DNA from: Aquibaculum arenosum
GTDB lineage: Bacteria; Pseudomonadota; Alphaproteobacteria; Kiloniellales; DSM-21159
DNA: 64,000 nucleotides
Direction: 5' to 3'
NCBI RefSeq assembly: GCF_029222965.1
Contig: NZ_JARHUD010000001.1
Span: 62,001 to 126,000 of the forward strand
The position numbers and the translations under genes are program-made. The notes beneath the pieces are model-generated. The model was not told the DNA's origin. It saw only the letters and a program-made list of their open reading frames with translations, and did not search any database. Below, piece by piece: positions 52,396 to 61,082 of this stretch (its first letter is position 1; each line of letters opens with the position of its first letter).

Positions 52396-53247
52396 ATGAC
52401 GAGGCTTCCCGATCCCGTACCGCCGCTTCCGCGCGACCGTGGCCTGAAGCGCGACTTTCCCGTTTCCGCCGCTTTCGACTGGCTGGGGCAGGGCTGGTCC
52501 GACTTTAAGGCTCAACCGGCGCCCAGCCTTGCCTACGGCATTGCGGTCTTTATCGTCTCGCTGCTGGTGGTGGCAGCGTTGGTCACTCTGTCCAGGGACT
52601 ACATCCTGCTGCCGGCTCTCGCCGGTTTCATGGTGGTCGGACCGGCGCTGGCGATTGGCCTCTACGAGAAGAGCCGCCGTCTGGCGGACGGGGAGTCTGT
52701 TGGCCTCATGGACATGCTGCGGGTGCACTCGCGCTCCGGCGGGCAGGTCATCTTCACCGGCGTGCTGCTGATGCTCCTGATGCTGCTGTGGATGCGCGCG
52801 GCCGTGCTGCTCTACGCCCTTTTCTTCGGTCTGACGCCCTTCCCGGGACTGGGCGAGGTGATCGGTCTGCTGTTCACCACCGCGTCGGGATGGGGCTTGC
52901 TGCTCGTCGGCAGCCTGGTGGGCGGGCTTTTTGCTGCCTTCGCTTTTGCCATCAGCGTCTTCTCGGTCCCCATGCTGCTCAATGAGCGAAGCGACGCGCT
53001 GACGGCTATGGGCACCAGCATGGCCATGGTCTGGAACAATCTTCCGGTGATGGTCACCTGGGGCGCCATTGTCGTGGTGCTTTCCGCGGGCGGTGTGGCC
53101 ACAGGCCTGCTCGGCCTGATCGTGGTTTTCCCGGTGCTCGGTCATGCCACTTGGCATGCCTACAAGGCCATGCGCCGCGAATCCCACATCGCCGAACAGG
53201 CTGAAGTCGCGGCGGCCCAGGATCGAGCCCGGGAAGCCGTCACGTGA
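52396..53247 (+). CDS. DUF2189-type multi-pass membrane protein
   Basis: The 283-residue protein has about six membrane segments with the DUF2189 pattern: DWLGQGWSDFKAQPAPSLAYG near residue 30, then PALAIGLYEKSRR and NERSDALTAMGTSMAMVWNN. The family is often found beside cbb3 oxidase genes in proteobacteria, but its function is unknown. The 49-bp gap before it holds nothing clear. Its stop overlaps the ccoI start (GTGA), which ties it to oxidase biogenesis. Confidence 0.85.
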   Translation: MTRLPDPVPPLPRDRGLKRDFPVSAAFDWLGQGWSDFKAQPAPSLAYGIAVFIVSLLVVAALVTLSRDYILLPALAGFMVVGPALAIGLYEKSRRLADGESVGLMDMLRVHSRSGGQVIFTGVLLMLLMLLWMRAAVLLYALFFGLTPFPGLGEVIGLLFTTASGWGLLLVGSLVGGLFAAFAFAISVFSVPMLLNERSDALTAMGTSMAMVWNNLPVMVTWGAIVVVLSAGGVATGLLGLIVVFPVLGHATWHAYKAMRRESHIAEQAEVAAAQDRAREAVT

Positions 53248-55541
53248 CCTGCTGCCCGTCCAAGTCGGTGGAGTCCGGGACGTCCAAGCCCAGTTCCATT
53301 GAGCGCGACGGTTCATCGGCTGCTGCTGGGCGAGAGGAGTTGCGCCTGGAAAGCCGCAAGACCGACGAGGGGCAGCATGTGGTGGAGCTCGCCGTTCCCG
53401 CAATGCATTGCGGCGGCTGTATCCGGCGCATCGAAGGCGCGCTCAATGCCTTGCACGGCGTGGTGGGCGCGCGGGTCAATCTGACGGCCAAGCGCGTGGC
53501 TGTGCGTTGGGAGGGCGAGGATCCCCCGCCTCTGTTGGAGACGCTGCAGGATCTGGGCTATGACGCCCACTTCTATAGTCCGACGGAAGACCGCAAGGAT
53601 CGGGTGCTTTCCGAACTGCTGCGCGCGCTCGCCGTGGCCGGCTTTGCGGCCGGGAACATCATGTTCCTGTCCGTGTCGGTCTGGTCGGGTGCTGATGCCG
53701 AGGCCAGGGATCTCTTCCATTGGATATCCGCGGCCATCGCGCTGCCGGTGCTGGCCTATTCCGGGCGGATCTTCTTCCGCTCCGCCTGGGCGGCGCTGCG
53801 GCGCGGGCAGACTAACATGGATGTGCCGATTTCAATCGGCGTGCTGCTCGCCTTCGGCATGAGCCTTTACGACACCATCAATCACGGCCCACACGCGTAC
53901 TTCGATGCCACGGTCATGCTGCTGTTCTTCCTGCTGATCGGCCGCACGCTGGATCATGTCATGCGCGAGCGGGCGCGCTCGGCGGTGGCGGGACTGGCAC
54001 GGCTCGGGGCGCGCGGTGCGGTGGTCGAGGACGAGGAGGGCGGTCGCCGCTACCGACCTGTCGAGGAGATCGAGGTGGGCGCGCGGGTGCTGGTGGCGGC
54101 GGGCGAGCGTGTGCCGCTGGACGGTGAGATCCTTGCCGGCACATCCGATCTCGACGCTTCCCTGGTGAGCGGGGAGAGCGAGCCCTTGACCGTCGCTCCC
54201 GGCGCCCGGCTCCAGGCTGGTACGCTGAATCTCACCGGGCCGCTGACGCTGCGGGCGACGGCCACTGCGCGCGACTCCTTCCTGGCGGAGATGATCCGCC
54301 TGATGGAGAGCGCAGAGGCCGGCCGTGGCACCTATCGCCGGATCGCCGACCGCGCCTCGCGGCTCTATGCCCCGGTGGTGCACTCCCTGGCGCTGCTCAG
54401 CTTCTTCGGCTGGATGATGGTGGCGGGGGACTGGCATCTGGCCGTGACCATCGCCGTTGCCGTCCTGATCATCACCTGTCCCTGCGCTCTTGGCCTCTCG
54501 GTGCCGATGGTGCAGGTGGTCGCCGCGCGTCGCCTCTTCGACCAGGGCATCATGGTCAAGGATGGCGGTGGGTTGGAGCGGCTCGCCGAGGTGGACACGG
54601 TGGTGTTCGATAAGACCGGCACCCTGACCCTTGGCCGGCCCCGACTGCTCGAACGCAACAGTCTGGATCAGGAAGCGCTCGGAATCGCCGCGGCCCTGGC
54701 CGCCTATTCCCGCCATCCGCACTCGCGCGCACTGCTTGACGCGGCGGGCACGCAAGTGCCCGGAACGGCCTTCGAACAAGTGGAGGAGCAGCCTGGCTAC
54801 GGCGTCGAGGGCCGCTCGGGCGATGCGGTCTATCGACTGGGTCTGCCGTCCTGGGCGCTGACGAACGAGGAGGATGCGGGCGAGGGCGGCACGGTGCTCA
54901 GTCGCGACGGCCGGCTGCTCGCGGTCTATCGCTTCGAGGACCCCTTGCGTCCCGGTGCGGTGGAGGCGGTGTCGGCGCTGCGGCGGCGGGGGCTGGCCCT
55001 GGAGATCCTGTCCGGCGACCATCCTGCCGCGGTCGAGAACCTGGCCCGGCGCCTGGGCATCACCGAGCATCGCGCAGCGACCCGGCCGGCGGACAAGGCG
55101 GCCCATCTGGCGGCCCTGGCTGGCAGCGGACGCAAGGTGCTGATGGTGGGGGACGGGCTGAACGACGCGCCGGCTCTGGCGGCCGCACATGTTTCCATGG
55201 CGCCGGCCAATGCCGCCGACGTGGGGCGCAACGCGGCGGATCTCGTCTTTCTGCGCGACAGCCTTGAGGCCGTTCCTGGCGCACTGGAGATCGCCGAGCG
55301 GGCGGGGCGGCTGGTGCAGCAGAACTTCGCGCTGTCGGCGCTCTATAATGTCTTGGCCTTGCCCTTTGCGGTGCTCGGCTTCGTAACCCCCTTGATCGCC
55401 GCGCTGGCCATGTCCCTTTCGTCCATCCTCGTGGTGGCCAATGCTTTGCGCCTCAACGGCAGTCGGCGCCGTTCGTGGCGCTCTGCCACCTCCAAAGCGC
55501 ATCAGGCCAGCCCCGCCACAGCACCGGAGGCAGCATTATGA
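53244..55541 (+). CDS. ccoI: copper-exporting P-type ATPase for cbb3 assembly
   Basis: The 765-residue ATPase has an N-terminal Cys-rich start (MTCCPS), an HMA domain with CGGC (about residue 56), the intramembrane copper motif CPC (412-414), the phosphorylated Asp456 in DKTGTLT, and GDGLNDAPAL. CcoI delivers copper across the membrane for the CcoN active site. GTG start overlaps the DUF2189 gene; stop overlaps ccoS. The HMA-to-ATPase layout matches FixI. Confidence 0.95.
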   Translation: MTCCPSKSVESGTSKPSSIERDGSSAAAGREELRLESRKTDEGQHVVELAVPAMHCGGCIRRIEGALNALHGVVGARVNLTAKRVAVRWEGEDPPPLLETLQDLGYDAHFYSPTEDRKDRVLSELLRALAVAGFAAGNIMFLSVSVWSGADAEARDLFHWISAAIALPVLAYSGRIFFRSAWAALRRGQTNMDVPISIGVLLAFGMSLYDTINHGPHAYFDATVMLLFFLLIGRTLDHVMRERARSAVAGLARLGARGAVVEDEEGGRRYRPVEEIEVGARVLVAAGERVPLDGEILAGTSDLDASLVSGESEPLTVAPGARLQAGTLNLTGPLTLRATATARDSFLAEMIRLMESAEAGRGTYRRIADRASRLYAPVVHSLALLSFFGWMMVAGDWHLAVTIAVAVLIITCPCALGLSVPMVQVVAARRLFDQGIMVKDGGGLERLAEVDTVVFDKTGTLTLGRPRLLERNSLDQEALGIAAALAAYSRHPHSRALLDAAGTQVPGTAFEQVEEQPGYGVEGRSGDAVYRLGLPSWALTNEEDAGEGGTVLSRDGRLLAVYRFEDPLRPGAVEAVSALRRRGLALEILSGDHPAAVENLARRLGITEHRAATRPADKAAHLAALAGSGRKVLMVGDGLNDAPALAAAHVSMAPANAADVGRNAADLVFLRDSLEAVPGALEIAERAGRLVQQNFALSALYNVLALPFAVLGFVTPLIAALAMSLSSILVVANALRLNGSRRRSWRSATSKAHQASPATAPEAAL

Positions 55542-55723
55542 CCGCCCTGCTCTGGCTCATACCCATCTCGCTCGGGCTCGGGCTTATCGGCCTGGGCGCC
55601 TTTCTCTGGTCGCTGCGCAGCGGGCAGTACGAGGACCTCGATGGGGCCGCCCAGCGCATCCTGTTCGACGAAGAGGATGGTCCCGGAGGCTCAAAGGGGG
55701 AGGCGGGTAAAGCTTTGCACTGA
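55538..55723 (+). CDS. ccoS: cbb3 oxidase maturation protein
   Basis: The 61-residue protein starts MTALLWLIPISLGLG, has one membrane segment and the family-typical WSLRSGQYEDLDGAAQRILF, ending in an acidic tail. CcoS is needed to insert cofactors into CcoN. GGAGG precedes the ATG by 7 bp and it overlaps the ccoI stop (ATGA), closing the cco operon. Confidence 0.94.
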   Translation: MTALLWLIPISLGLGLIGLGAFLWSLRSGQYEDLDGAAQRILFDEEDGPGGSKGEAGKALH

Positions 55724-55791
55724 CCCTTCCCGGGCAGACGTGTTAATGCCTCGCTCATCCCAGATGTCGAGCGGAGGCGCAGCAGCCGACC

Positions 55792-56586
55792 ATGAGCAGT
55801 GAACAGCAAGCCGAACAGACTCCCAGCGGCGTGCCGTTGAACCCGCCAGCGGGAGAGCGTCCCACCGTGGTGTTGACAGGCGCCAGCCGCGGGATCGGTC
55901 ACGCCACCGTGCAGCGCTTCAGCCGCGAGGGCTGGCGGGTCATCACCTGCTCGCGTGAAGGCATTCCCGACGAATGCCGTCGCGATCCCAACTGGACTCA
56001 TCACATCACCGTCGATCTCGGCGATCCAGCCGGCGTCGAGGACTTTGTGGAACAGGGCAATGCGGTCCTGGGCGAAGGCGGGCTGCACGCGCTGGTCAAC
56101 AACGCCGCGGTGTCGCCGAAGACTCCCTTCAAAGAACGGCTTGGTTGCCTCAACGGTGAGATCGAAGGGTGGCGGCGGGTCTTCGAGCTCAACTTCTTTG
56201 CGCCGCTGGTGCTGGCCCGCGGTTTTGCCGTGCCTTTGCGCAAGGCTCAGGGCTGCATCGTCAACATCACCTCGATCGCCGGGCATGCCATTCACCCCTT
56301 CGCCGGCTCGGCCTACTCCACCTCAAAGGCTGCGCTTTCCGCCCTGACCCGGGAGATGGCGGTCGAGTTCGCCGAACTGGGCGTGCGCGTCAACGCCGTG
56401 GCGCCGGGAGAGATCGAGACCGCGATGATCGGCCCGGAGTATGAATCGCTGATCCCGCGCATTCCGCTGCGGCGCATGGGCACACCGGACGAGGTGGCCG
56501 GTGCGGTTTTTCGTCTCTGCACGCCGGATTTCGGCTACGTCACCGGTTCGGAGGTCTTTGTCACCGGGGGTCAGCATCTCTTCTGA
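55792..56586 (+). CDS. SDR-family oxidoreductase
   Basis: The 264-residue SDR has GASRGIGHA, NNAAVSPK, Ser in ITSIAGH, YSTSK and a C-terminal VFVTGGQHLF. The substrate is unknown. It has a GCGGAGG site upstream, 69 bp after ccoS, and is possibly on the same transcript. No close functional neighbour points to a reaction; 3-ketoacyl-ACP-reductase-like or sugar dehydrogenase roles are equally possible. Confidence 0.85.
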   Translation: MSSEQQAEQTPSGVPLNPPAGERPTVVLTGASRGIGHATVQRFSREGWRVITCSREGIPDECRRDPNWTHHITVDLGDPAGVEDFVEQGNAVLGEGGLHALVNNAAVSPKTPFKERLGCLNGEIEGWRRVFELNFFAPLVLARGFAVPLRKAQGCIVNITSIAGHAIHPFAGSAYSTSKAALSALTREMAVEFAELGVRVNAVAPGEIETAMIGPEYESLIPRIPLRRMGTPDEVAGAVFRLCTPDFGYVTGSEVFVTGGQHLF

Positions 56587-56615
56587 GTTCTGACTGCTGG
56601 TCCTTATGGCGAAAT

Positions 56616-56693
56616 TTTGCTGCAGCGCACAAAAACTACCTTGACTCCCGATAGGGGCTGATTATGTTCCTTGTCATGCTGCGCTGCAGCAAA
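56616..56693. promoter_or_regulatory. promoter flanked by 14-bp inverted repeats (candidate PhaR operators)
   Basis: TTTGCTGCAGCGCA (56616-56629) is the exact reverse complement of TGCGCTGCAGCAAA (56680-56693). Between them are TTGACT (56641-56646) and TATGTT (56663-56668) with a 16-bp spacer, a sigma70-like promoter for the phasin gene. Each repeat contains GCTGCAGC. PhaR of Paracoccus is reported to bind TGC-rich sites before phaP, so these are good operator candidates. The phaR gene is not in the window. Confidence 0.7.
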
Positions 56694-56790
56694 GCGGTCA
56701 CCCGGAACAAGGTACCGTTCAAGGGGACGCGGCATCAGGGATGCGCGTTCTCCACAGAATGCAGCCCCCTAGAACTCAGGAGATATTGCC

Positions 56791-57330
56791 ATGTCCACCG
56801 CTTCCAGCAAGAAGAGCACTTCCACCCAGGACGCCATGAAGCCCGTCGAGGCTGCCGTCAATGCCGGCAAAGAAAGCGTCGAGGCCTTCGTGAAGGTCAG
56901 CACCGACGCTGCCTCCAAGCAGTACGAGCAGGCCATTTCCATGACTCAGGAGCAGGTCGAGAAGACCTCCGCTTCCCTGTTTCAGAACTACAACGAGCTG
57001 ACGTCTGTGAACCAGGCGAACTTCGAGGCCTTCGTTGCCTCCAGCAACAGCTTCGCCAAGGGCTTCGAGGCGCTCAGCAAGCAGATGCTCGCCATGACCC
57101 AGGCGAACATGGAGCAGAGCCTCACCGCTTCCAAGAAGCTGATGGGTGCGAAGACTGCTCAGGAGTTCGTTGATCTGCAGAGCGAGTTCACGCGCGGCCA
57201 GATCGACAAGATGCTCTCTGAGTCGGCCAAGCTGACCGAGCTCAGCGTGCAGGTCGCCAACGAGGCTTTCCAGCCGCTGCAGGCGCGCATGCACCAGAAC
57301 GTCGAGAAGATGATGAAGCCGGCGGCCTGA
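56791..57330 (+). CDS. phaP: phasin (polyhydroxyalkanoate granule protein)
   Basis: The 179-residue protein is helical and lacks Cys, with a phasin-type pattern: [59 protein letters not shown] and a C-terminal helix [13 protein letters not shown]. Phasins coat PHA granules. AGGAG lies 8 bp before the ATG. It has its own promoter region with an operator-like inverted repeat and a strong terminator, so it is monocistronic and probably highly expressed when PHA forms. Confidence 0.94.
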   Translation: MSTASSKKSTSTQDAMKPVEAAVNAGKESVEAFVKVSTDAASKQYEQAISMTQEQVEKTSASLFQNYNELTSVNQANFEAFVASSNSFAKGFEALSKQMLAMTQANMEQSLTASKKLMGAKTAQEFVDLQSEFTRGQIDKMLSESAKLTELSVQVANEAFQPLQARMHQNVEKMMKPAA

Positions 57331-57367
57331 CCGTCTGCAACATCCCGGTTTTACCGGTCTTGAAGGG

Positions 57368-57396
57368 CCCGGCGGAGCGATCCGCCGGGTCTTTTT
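57368..57396 (+). terminator. Rho-independent terminator after phaP
   Basis: CCCGGCGGA pairs perfectly with TCCGCCGGG (9 bp, loop GCGA), followed by TCTTTTT. It starts 38 bp after the phasin stop. The gap to clpS (57397-57574) shows no gene. Confidence 0.92.
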
Positions 57397-57574
57397 GATT
57401 CTGCCCGCTGTTGCAGCCGATGGGAATGCCTATATCCCTGTCAGGGACGACGACTGGATCTGGTCGGTCCGGCGGGTCACAGGAAGCCGTCATCATCCGC
57501 CGGGATTCGTGATAGACTGTGAGCACGCGACAGGTAACGGGCCCGCCGGGCCCGCGGATAGGTTTGAGGGCGAT

Positions 57575-57904
57575 ATGAGTGATGATCAGGGCGGCAGCGG
57601 CGGCCGCGGCCCCTCTACACAGGTGGTGGTTAAACCCCGTGTGCGGCCAAAGAAGCCGGCGCTCTACAAAGTGTTGATGTTGAACGACGACTACACACCC
57701 ATGGAGTTTGTTGTTCACGTTCTGGAACGCTTCTTCGGAAAAAATCGTGAAGAAGCAACGCAGATTATGTTGCACGTGCATCGACGTGGTGTTGGGATTT
57801 GTGGAGTCTTTACCTACGAGGTGGCCGAGACCAAGGTGACCCAGGTGATGGACTACGCACGCAAGCATCAGCATCCGCTGCAATGCACGTTGGAAAAGGA
57901 GTAG
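57575..57904 (+). CDS. clpS: ClpS adaptor for N-degron substrates
   Basis: The 109-residue adaptor has the core [18 protein letters not shown], followed by [19 protein letters not shown] and [11 protein letters not shown]. ClpS binds N-terminal bulky residues of substrates and delivers them to ClpA. ATG 57575 is chosen because the family starts there; the 60 residues before it in the same frame are not similar to ClpS. clpA follows 9 bp later. Confidence 0.95.
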   Translation: MSDDQGGSGGRGPSTQVVVKPRVRPKKPALYKVLMLNDDYTPMEFVVHVLERFFGKNREEATQIMLHVHRRGVGICGVFTYEVAETKVTQVMDYARKHQHPLQCTLEKE

Positions 57905-57913
57905 GCGAGACCC

Positions 57914-60244
57914 ATGCTCTCCCCCAGCCTGGAAAAGACCCTTCACCGAGCGCTCGCGCTGGCCAACGAGCGGCGTCACGAGTACGCGACGCTTGAACAC
58001 CTGCTGCTTGCCCTCGGTGAGGACAACGATGCCGTAGCTGTGATGCGCGCCTGTGGCGTCGATGTCGACAGGCTGACCTCGGAACTCACCGAGTACATCG
58101 ATAACGAACTCAGCAACCTGATCAACGTCCATGCCGGGGAGAGTAAGCCCACGGCCGGATTTCAGCGCGTGCTGCAGCGTGCCGCCATTCATGTGCAGTC
58201 CTCGGGCCGGGCCGAGGTGACCGGCGCCAACGTGCTGGTGGCCATGTTCTCCGAACGCGAAAGTCACGCGGTCTATTACCTGCAGGAGCAGGATATGACC
58301 CGACTGGATGCGGTGAACTATATCAGTCACGGCATCGCCAAGGTCTCCGGCAAGGAGCAGGCTCGCACCGTGCACGGCTCGGAGAACGACGCACAGTCCG
58401 AGAAGGTCGTGCGCAAGGGACGCGAGGCGCTGGATGCCTATTGCGTCGACCTCAACCGCAAGGCGGGCGAGGGGCGGATCGATCCGCTGATCGGCCGAGC
58501 TGCCGAGATCGAGCGCACCATCCAGGTGCTCTGCCGCCGCACCAAGAACAATCCCCTTCTGGTCGGTGACCCCGGTGTCGGCAAGACTGCCATTGCCGAA
58601 GGGCTGGCCAAGCGAATCGTCGACAAGGACGTGCCCGAAGTGCTGGCCGAGGCCACGATTTTCGCCCTGGACATGGGGGCGCTTTTGGCCGGCACGCGCT
58701 ATCGCGGCGACTTCGAGGAGCGCCTGAAGGCGGTGATGACCGAGATGGAGCAGCAGGATCACGCGATCCTCTTCATCGACGAGATTCACACCGTCATTGG
58801 CGCCGGCGCGACGTCGGGCGGGGCCATGGATGCCTCCAACCTGCTCAAGCCGGCGCTGCAGACCGGCACGCTGCGCTGCATCGGCTCCACCACCTACAAG
58901 GAATACCGCAACTACTTCGAGAAGGACCGCGCCCTGGTGCGGCGCTTCCAGAAGATCGACGTCAATGAACCCAGCGTCGAAGATGCGGTGAAGATCCTGC
59001 GCGGTCTCAAGCCCTATTACGAGAAGCACCATTCGGTGCGCTACACCAATGAGGCGCTGCGTACGGCCGTGGAACTGGCGCACCGCTACGTCCACGACCG
59101 CAAGCTGCCGGATAAGGCCATCGACGTGATCGATGAGGTCGGCGCCGCCCAGGCCTTGTTGCCAGAATCACGCCGTCGCAAGCTGATCGGGGTGAAGGAG
59201 GTCGAGGCCATCGTCGCCAAGATCGCCCGCATTCCGCCGAAAGTGGTCAATCGCGACGACAAGGAAGCTCTGCGCAACCTAGAGCGCGATCTCAAGACCA
59301 TGGTCTTCGGGCAGGACTCGGCCATCGACACGCTGACGGCTGCAATCAAGCTGTCTCGCGCCGGCCTGCGCGACCCGGAGAAGCCCATCGGCAGCTACCT
59401 CTTCGCCGGCCCCACCGGTGTCGGCAAGACCGAGGTGGCCCGCCAGCTCGCGCGCACGATGGGCATCGAGCTCACGCGCTTCGATATGTCCGAGTACATG
59501 GAGCGCCATTCGGTCAGCCGCCTTATCGGCGCGCCGCCGGGCTACGTCGGCTTCGACCAGGGCGGTCTGCTGACCGATGCGGTGGACCAGCACCCCCACT
59601 CAGTGCTGCTCCTGGACGAGATCGAGAAGGCGCACCCCGACCTGTTCAACGTGCTGCTGCAGGTCATGGACTACGGCAAGCTGACCGACCACAACGGCAA
59701 GACAGTCGATTTCCGCAACGTCATCCTGATCATGACCACGAACGCAGGAGCGGCGGAGATGGCCAAGCCGGTGATCGGCTTCGGGCGCGAAGTCCGCACG
59801 GAAGAGGATCTGGAAGCGATCAACCGCCTCTTCACGCCGGAGTTCCGCAACCGACTGGACGCCGTGGTGTCCTTCGCAGGCCTCTCGCCGGAAACCATTG
59901 GCCGCGTGGTCGACAAGTTCGTCATCCAGCTCGAGGCGCAGCTTGCCGACCGCAACGTGACCATCGAGTTGAGCGATGCGGCCCGCGCCTGGCTGGGACG
60001 GAAGGGTTACGAACCGGCCTATGGTGCGCGTCCGCTCGCCCGCGTGATCCAGGAGCACATCAAGAAGCCCCTGGCCGAGGAACTGCTCTTCGGGCGCCTC
60101 ATGGAAGGCGGAACGGTGCGCATTGATGTCGACGGTGAGGGCCTGAGCTTCCACTTCGAGGAGCCCGACAAGGCCACGAAACGCAAGAACTCTGGCCCGG
60201 ACGACTCCTCATCGCAGCCGAAAGTCCCGCTTCTCGTAGAGTGA
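57914..60244 (+). CDS. clpA: ClpA unfoldase subunit of ClpAP protease
   Basis: The 776-residue AAA+ protein has a Clp N-domain (1 to about 140), Walker A GDPGVGKT near residue 218, then a second AAA domain with Walker A GPTGVGKT near 499 and sensor/arginine-finger region ending in YGARPLARV. It unfolds substrates for ClpP, directed by ClpS. clpS-clpA are one operon, 9 bp apart. The first AAA domain is not interrupted by a ClpB-like middle coiled coil, which supports ClpA over ClpB. Confidence 0.97.
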   Translation: MLSPSLEKTLHRALALANERRHEYATLEHLLLALGEDNDAVAVMRACGVDVDRLTSELTEYIDNELSNLINVHAGESKPTAGFQRVLQRAAIHVQSSGRAEVTGANVLVAMFSERESHAVYYLQEQDMTRLDAVNYISHGIAKVSGKEQARTVHGSENDAQSEKVVRKGREALDAYCVDLNRKAGEGRIDPLIGRAAEIERTIQVLCRRTKNNPLLVGDPGVGKTAIAEGLAKRIVDKDVPEVLAEATIFALDMGALLAGTRYRGDFEERLKAVMTEMEQQDHAILFIDEIHTVIGAGATSGGAMDASNLLKPALQTGTLRCIGSTTYKEYRNYFEKDRALVRRFQKIDVNEPSVEDAVKILRGLKPYYEKHHSVRYTNEALRTAVELAHRYVHDRKLPDKAIDVIDEVGAAQALLPESRRRKLIGVKEVEAIVAKIARIPPKVVNRDDKEALRNLERDLKTMVFGQDSAIDTLTAAIKLSRAGLRDPEKPIGSYLFAGPTGVGKTEVARQLARTMGIELTRFDMSEYMERHSVSRLIGAPPGYVGFDQGGLLTDAVDQHPHSVLLLDEIEKAHPDLFNVLLQVMDYGKLTDHNGKTVDFRNVILIMTTNAGAAEMAKPVIGFGREVRTEEDLEAINRLFTPEFRNRLDAVVSFAGLSPETIGRVVDKFVIQLEAQLADRNVTIELSDAARAWLGRKGYEPAYGARPLARVIQEHIKKPLAEELLFGRLMEGGTVRIDVDGEGLSFHFEEPDKATKRKNSGPDDSSSQPKVPLLVE

Positions 60245-60421
60245 CGCTCCTCCGGTGGGGCCTGGAAGGTGACACAAAGCTCCTCGCTTTCTCGCGCGTG
60301 TGACCAAAAGTGGTAGGCGCGGATGACAAGCGGGGGGCAAGCTTTCGCGGGTGCTTGAGCCACGAACTGCAGCCATCAGATGATAGTCACGCTCGAGGAA
60401 TGAACCGAGAGGTGACGGACG

Positions 60422-60964
60422 ATGGTAGGCAGGGACGGTACAAGGGGCTCACTGACCACGCTGGTTTTCGCCGGATTGATCGGCGGAGTCCTGACGACAC
60501 CGGCTGCGGCCGAGGACAACCTTCCGCACCTGGATCCTCACGTTGTTCCCCCAGAGAATGAGCAGATCCGCGGCGCGGAGAATGCTGACCTGGCGGTGAT
60601 GCTTGCTCCCTTCTCAGCAGAGGGAGAGAACCGGTCTACAGCTCCCAATGACGGCAGCGTCGCACTCATGCCGCTGGACCGCCATCAAGCGGCAGGCTTG
60701 TATCATCGCGGCCTGTCGCTGCAGGCGGCAATCGGGGGCGCGCTGCGCGACGCAGATGGAAGCGCCGCGGGCAAGGTGACGGCGGTGCTCGTCGGTGACG
60801 GCGAACCTATCGCCCTGCTGGCGCGCAAGGGCGGCTTTCTCGGTTTCGGCGGCCGGGAGTTCGTCGTTCCATTGAGCGCTATTGTGATCGAGGACAGTAC
60901 GGCAGACAGCCTCAGGCTGGCCGTCAGCGGCGCTCAACTTGCACTGCTGCCCGAATACGATTGA
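60422..60964 (+). CDS. exported PRC-barrel-like protein
   Basis: The 180-residue protein has a Sec-type signal (LVFAGLIGGVLTTPAAAE, cleavage about residue 30) and a C-terminal PRC-barrel-like domain (about 105-178: GGALRDADGSAAGKVTAVLV, GREFVVPLSAIVIED). The function is unknown; PRC-barrel domains act in RNA processing and photosynthetic reaction centres or as small envelope proteins. It stands alone between clpA and an RND adaptor gene. The 60245-60421 gap shows no gene. Confidence 0.75.
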   Translation: MVGRDGTRGSLTTLVFAGLIGGVLTTPAAAEDNLPHLDPHVVPPENEQIRGAENADLAVMLAPFSAEGENRSTAPNDGSVALMPLDRHQAAGLYHRGLSLQAAIGGALRDADGSAAGKVTAVLVGDGEPIALLARKGGFLGFGGREFVVPLSAIVIEDSTADSLRLAVSGAQLALLPEYD

Positions 60965-61082
60965 CTTCAGATCCTGCTGGCAGGCGCAAAAAACCCCTTG
61001 GTCCGCCTTCGTTTCCGGGCCGAAAGTGGTATGGTTCCCGATGGCAGCAGCCTCCTTCCCGACACATCTGACACGGAAGATT

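Noticed and set aside
53832-55502. A 556-codon minus-strand open frame within ccoI
   Set aside because: It lies wholly opposite a well-supported P-type ATPase and shows no recognisable domain.
57242-59095. A 617-codon open frame on the minus strand across clpA, clpS and part of phaP
   Set aside because: It is antisense to three well-recognised genes and its translation is rich in His, Arg and Gly without any domain; GC-rich codon bias leaves such frames open.
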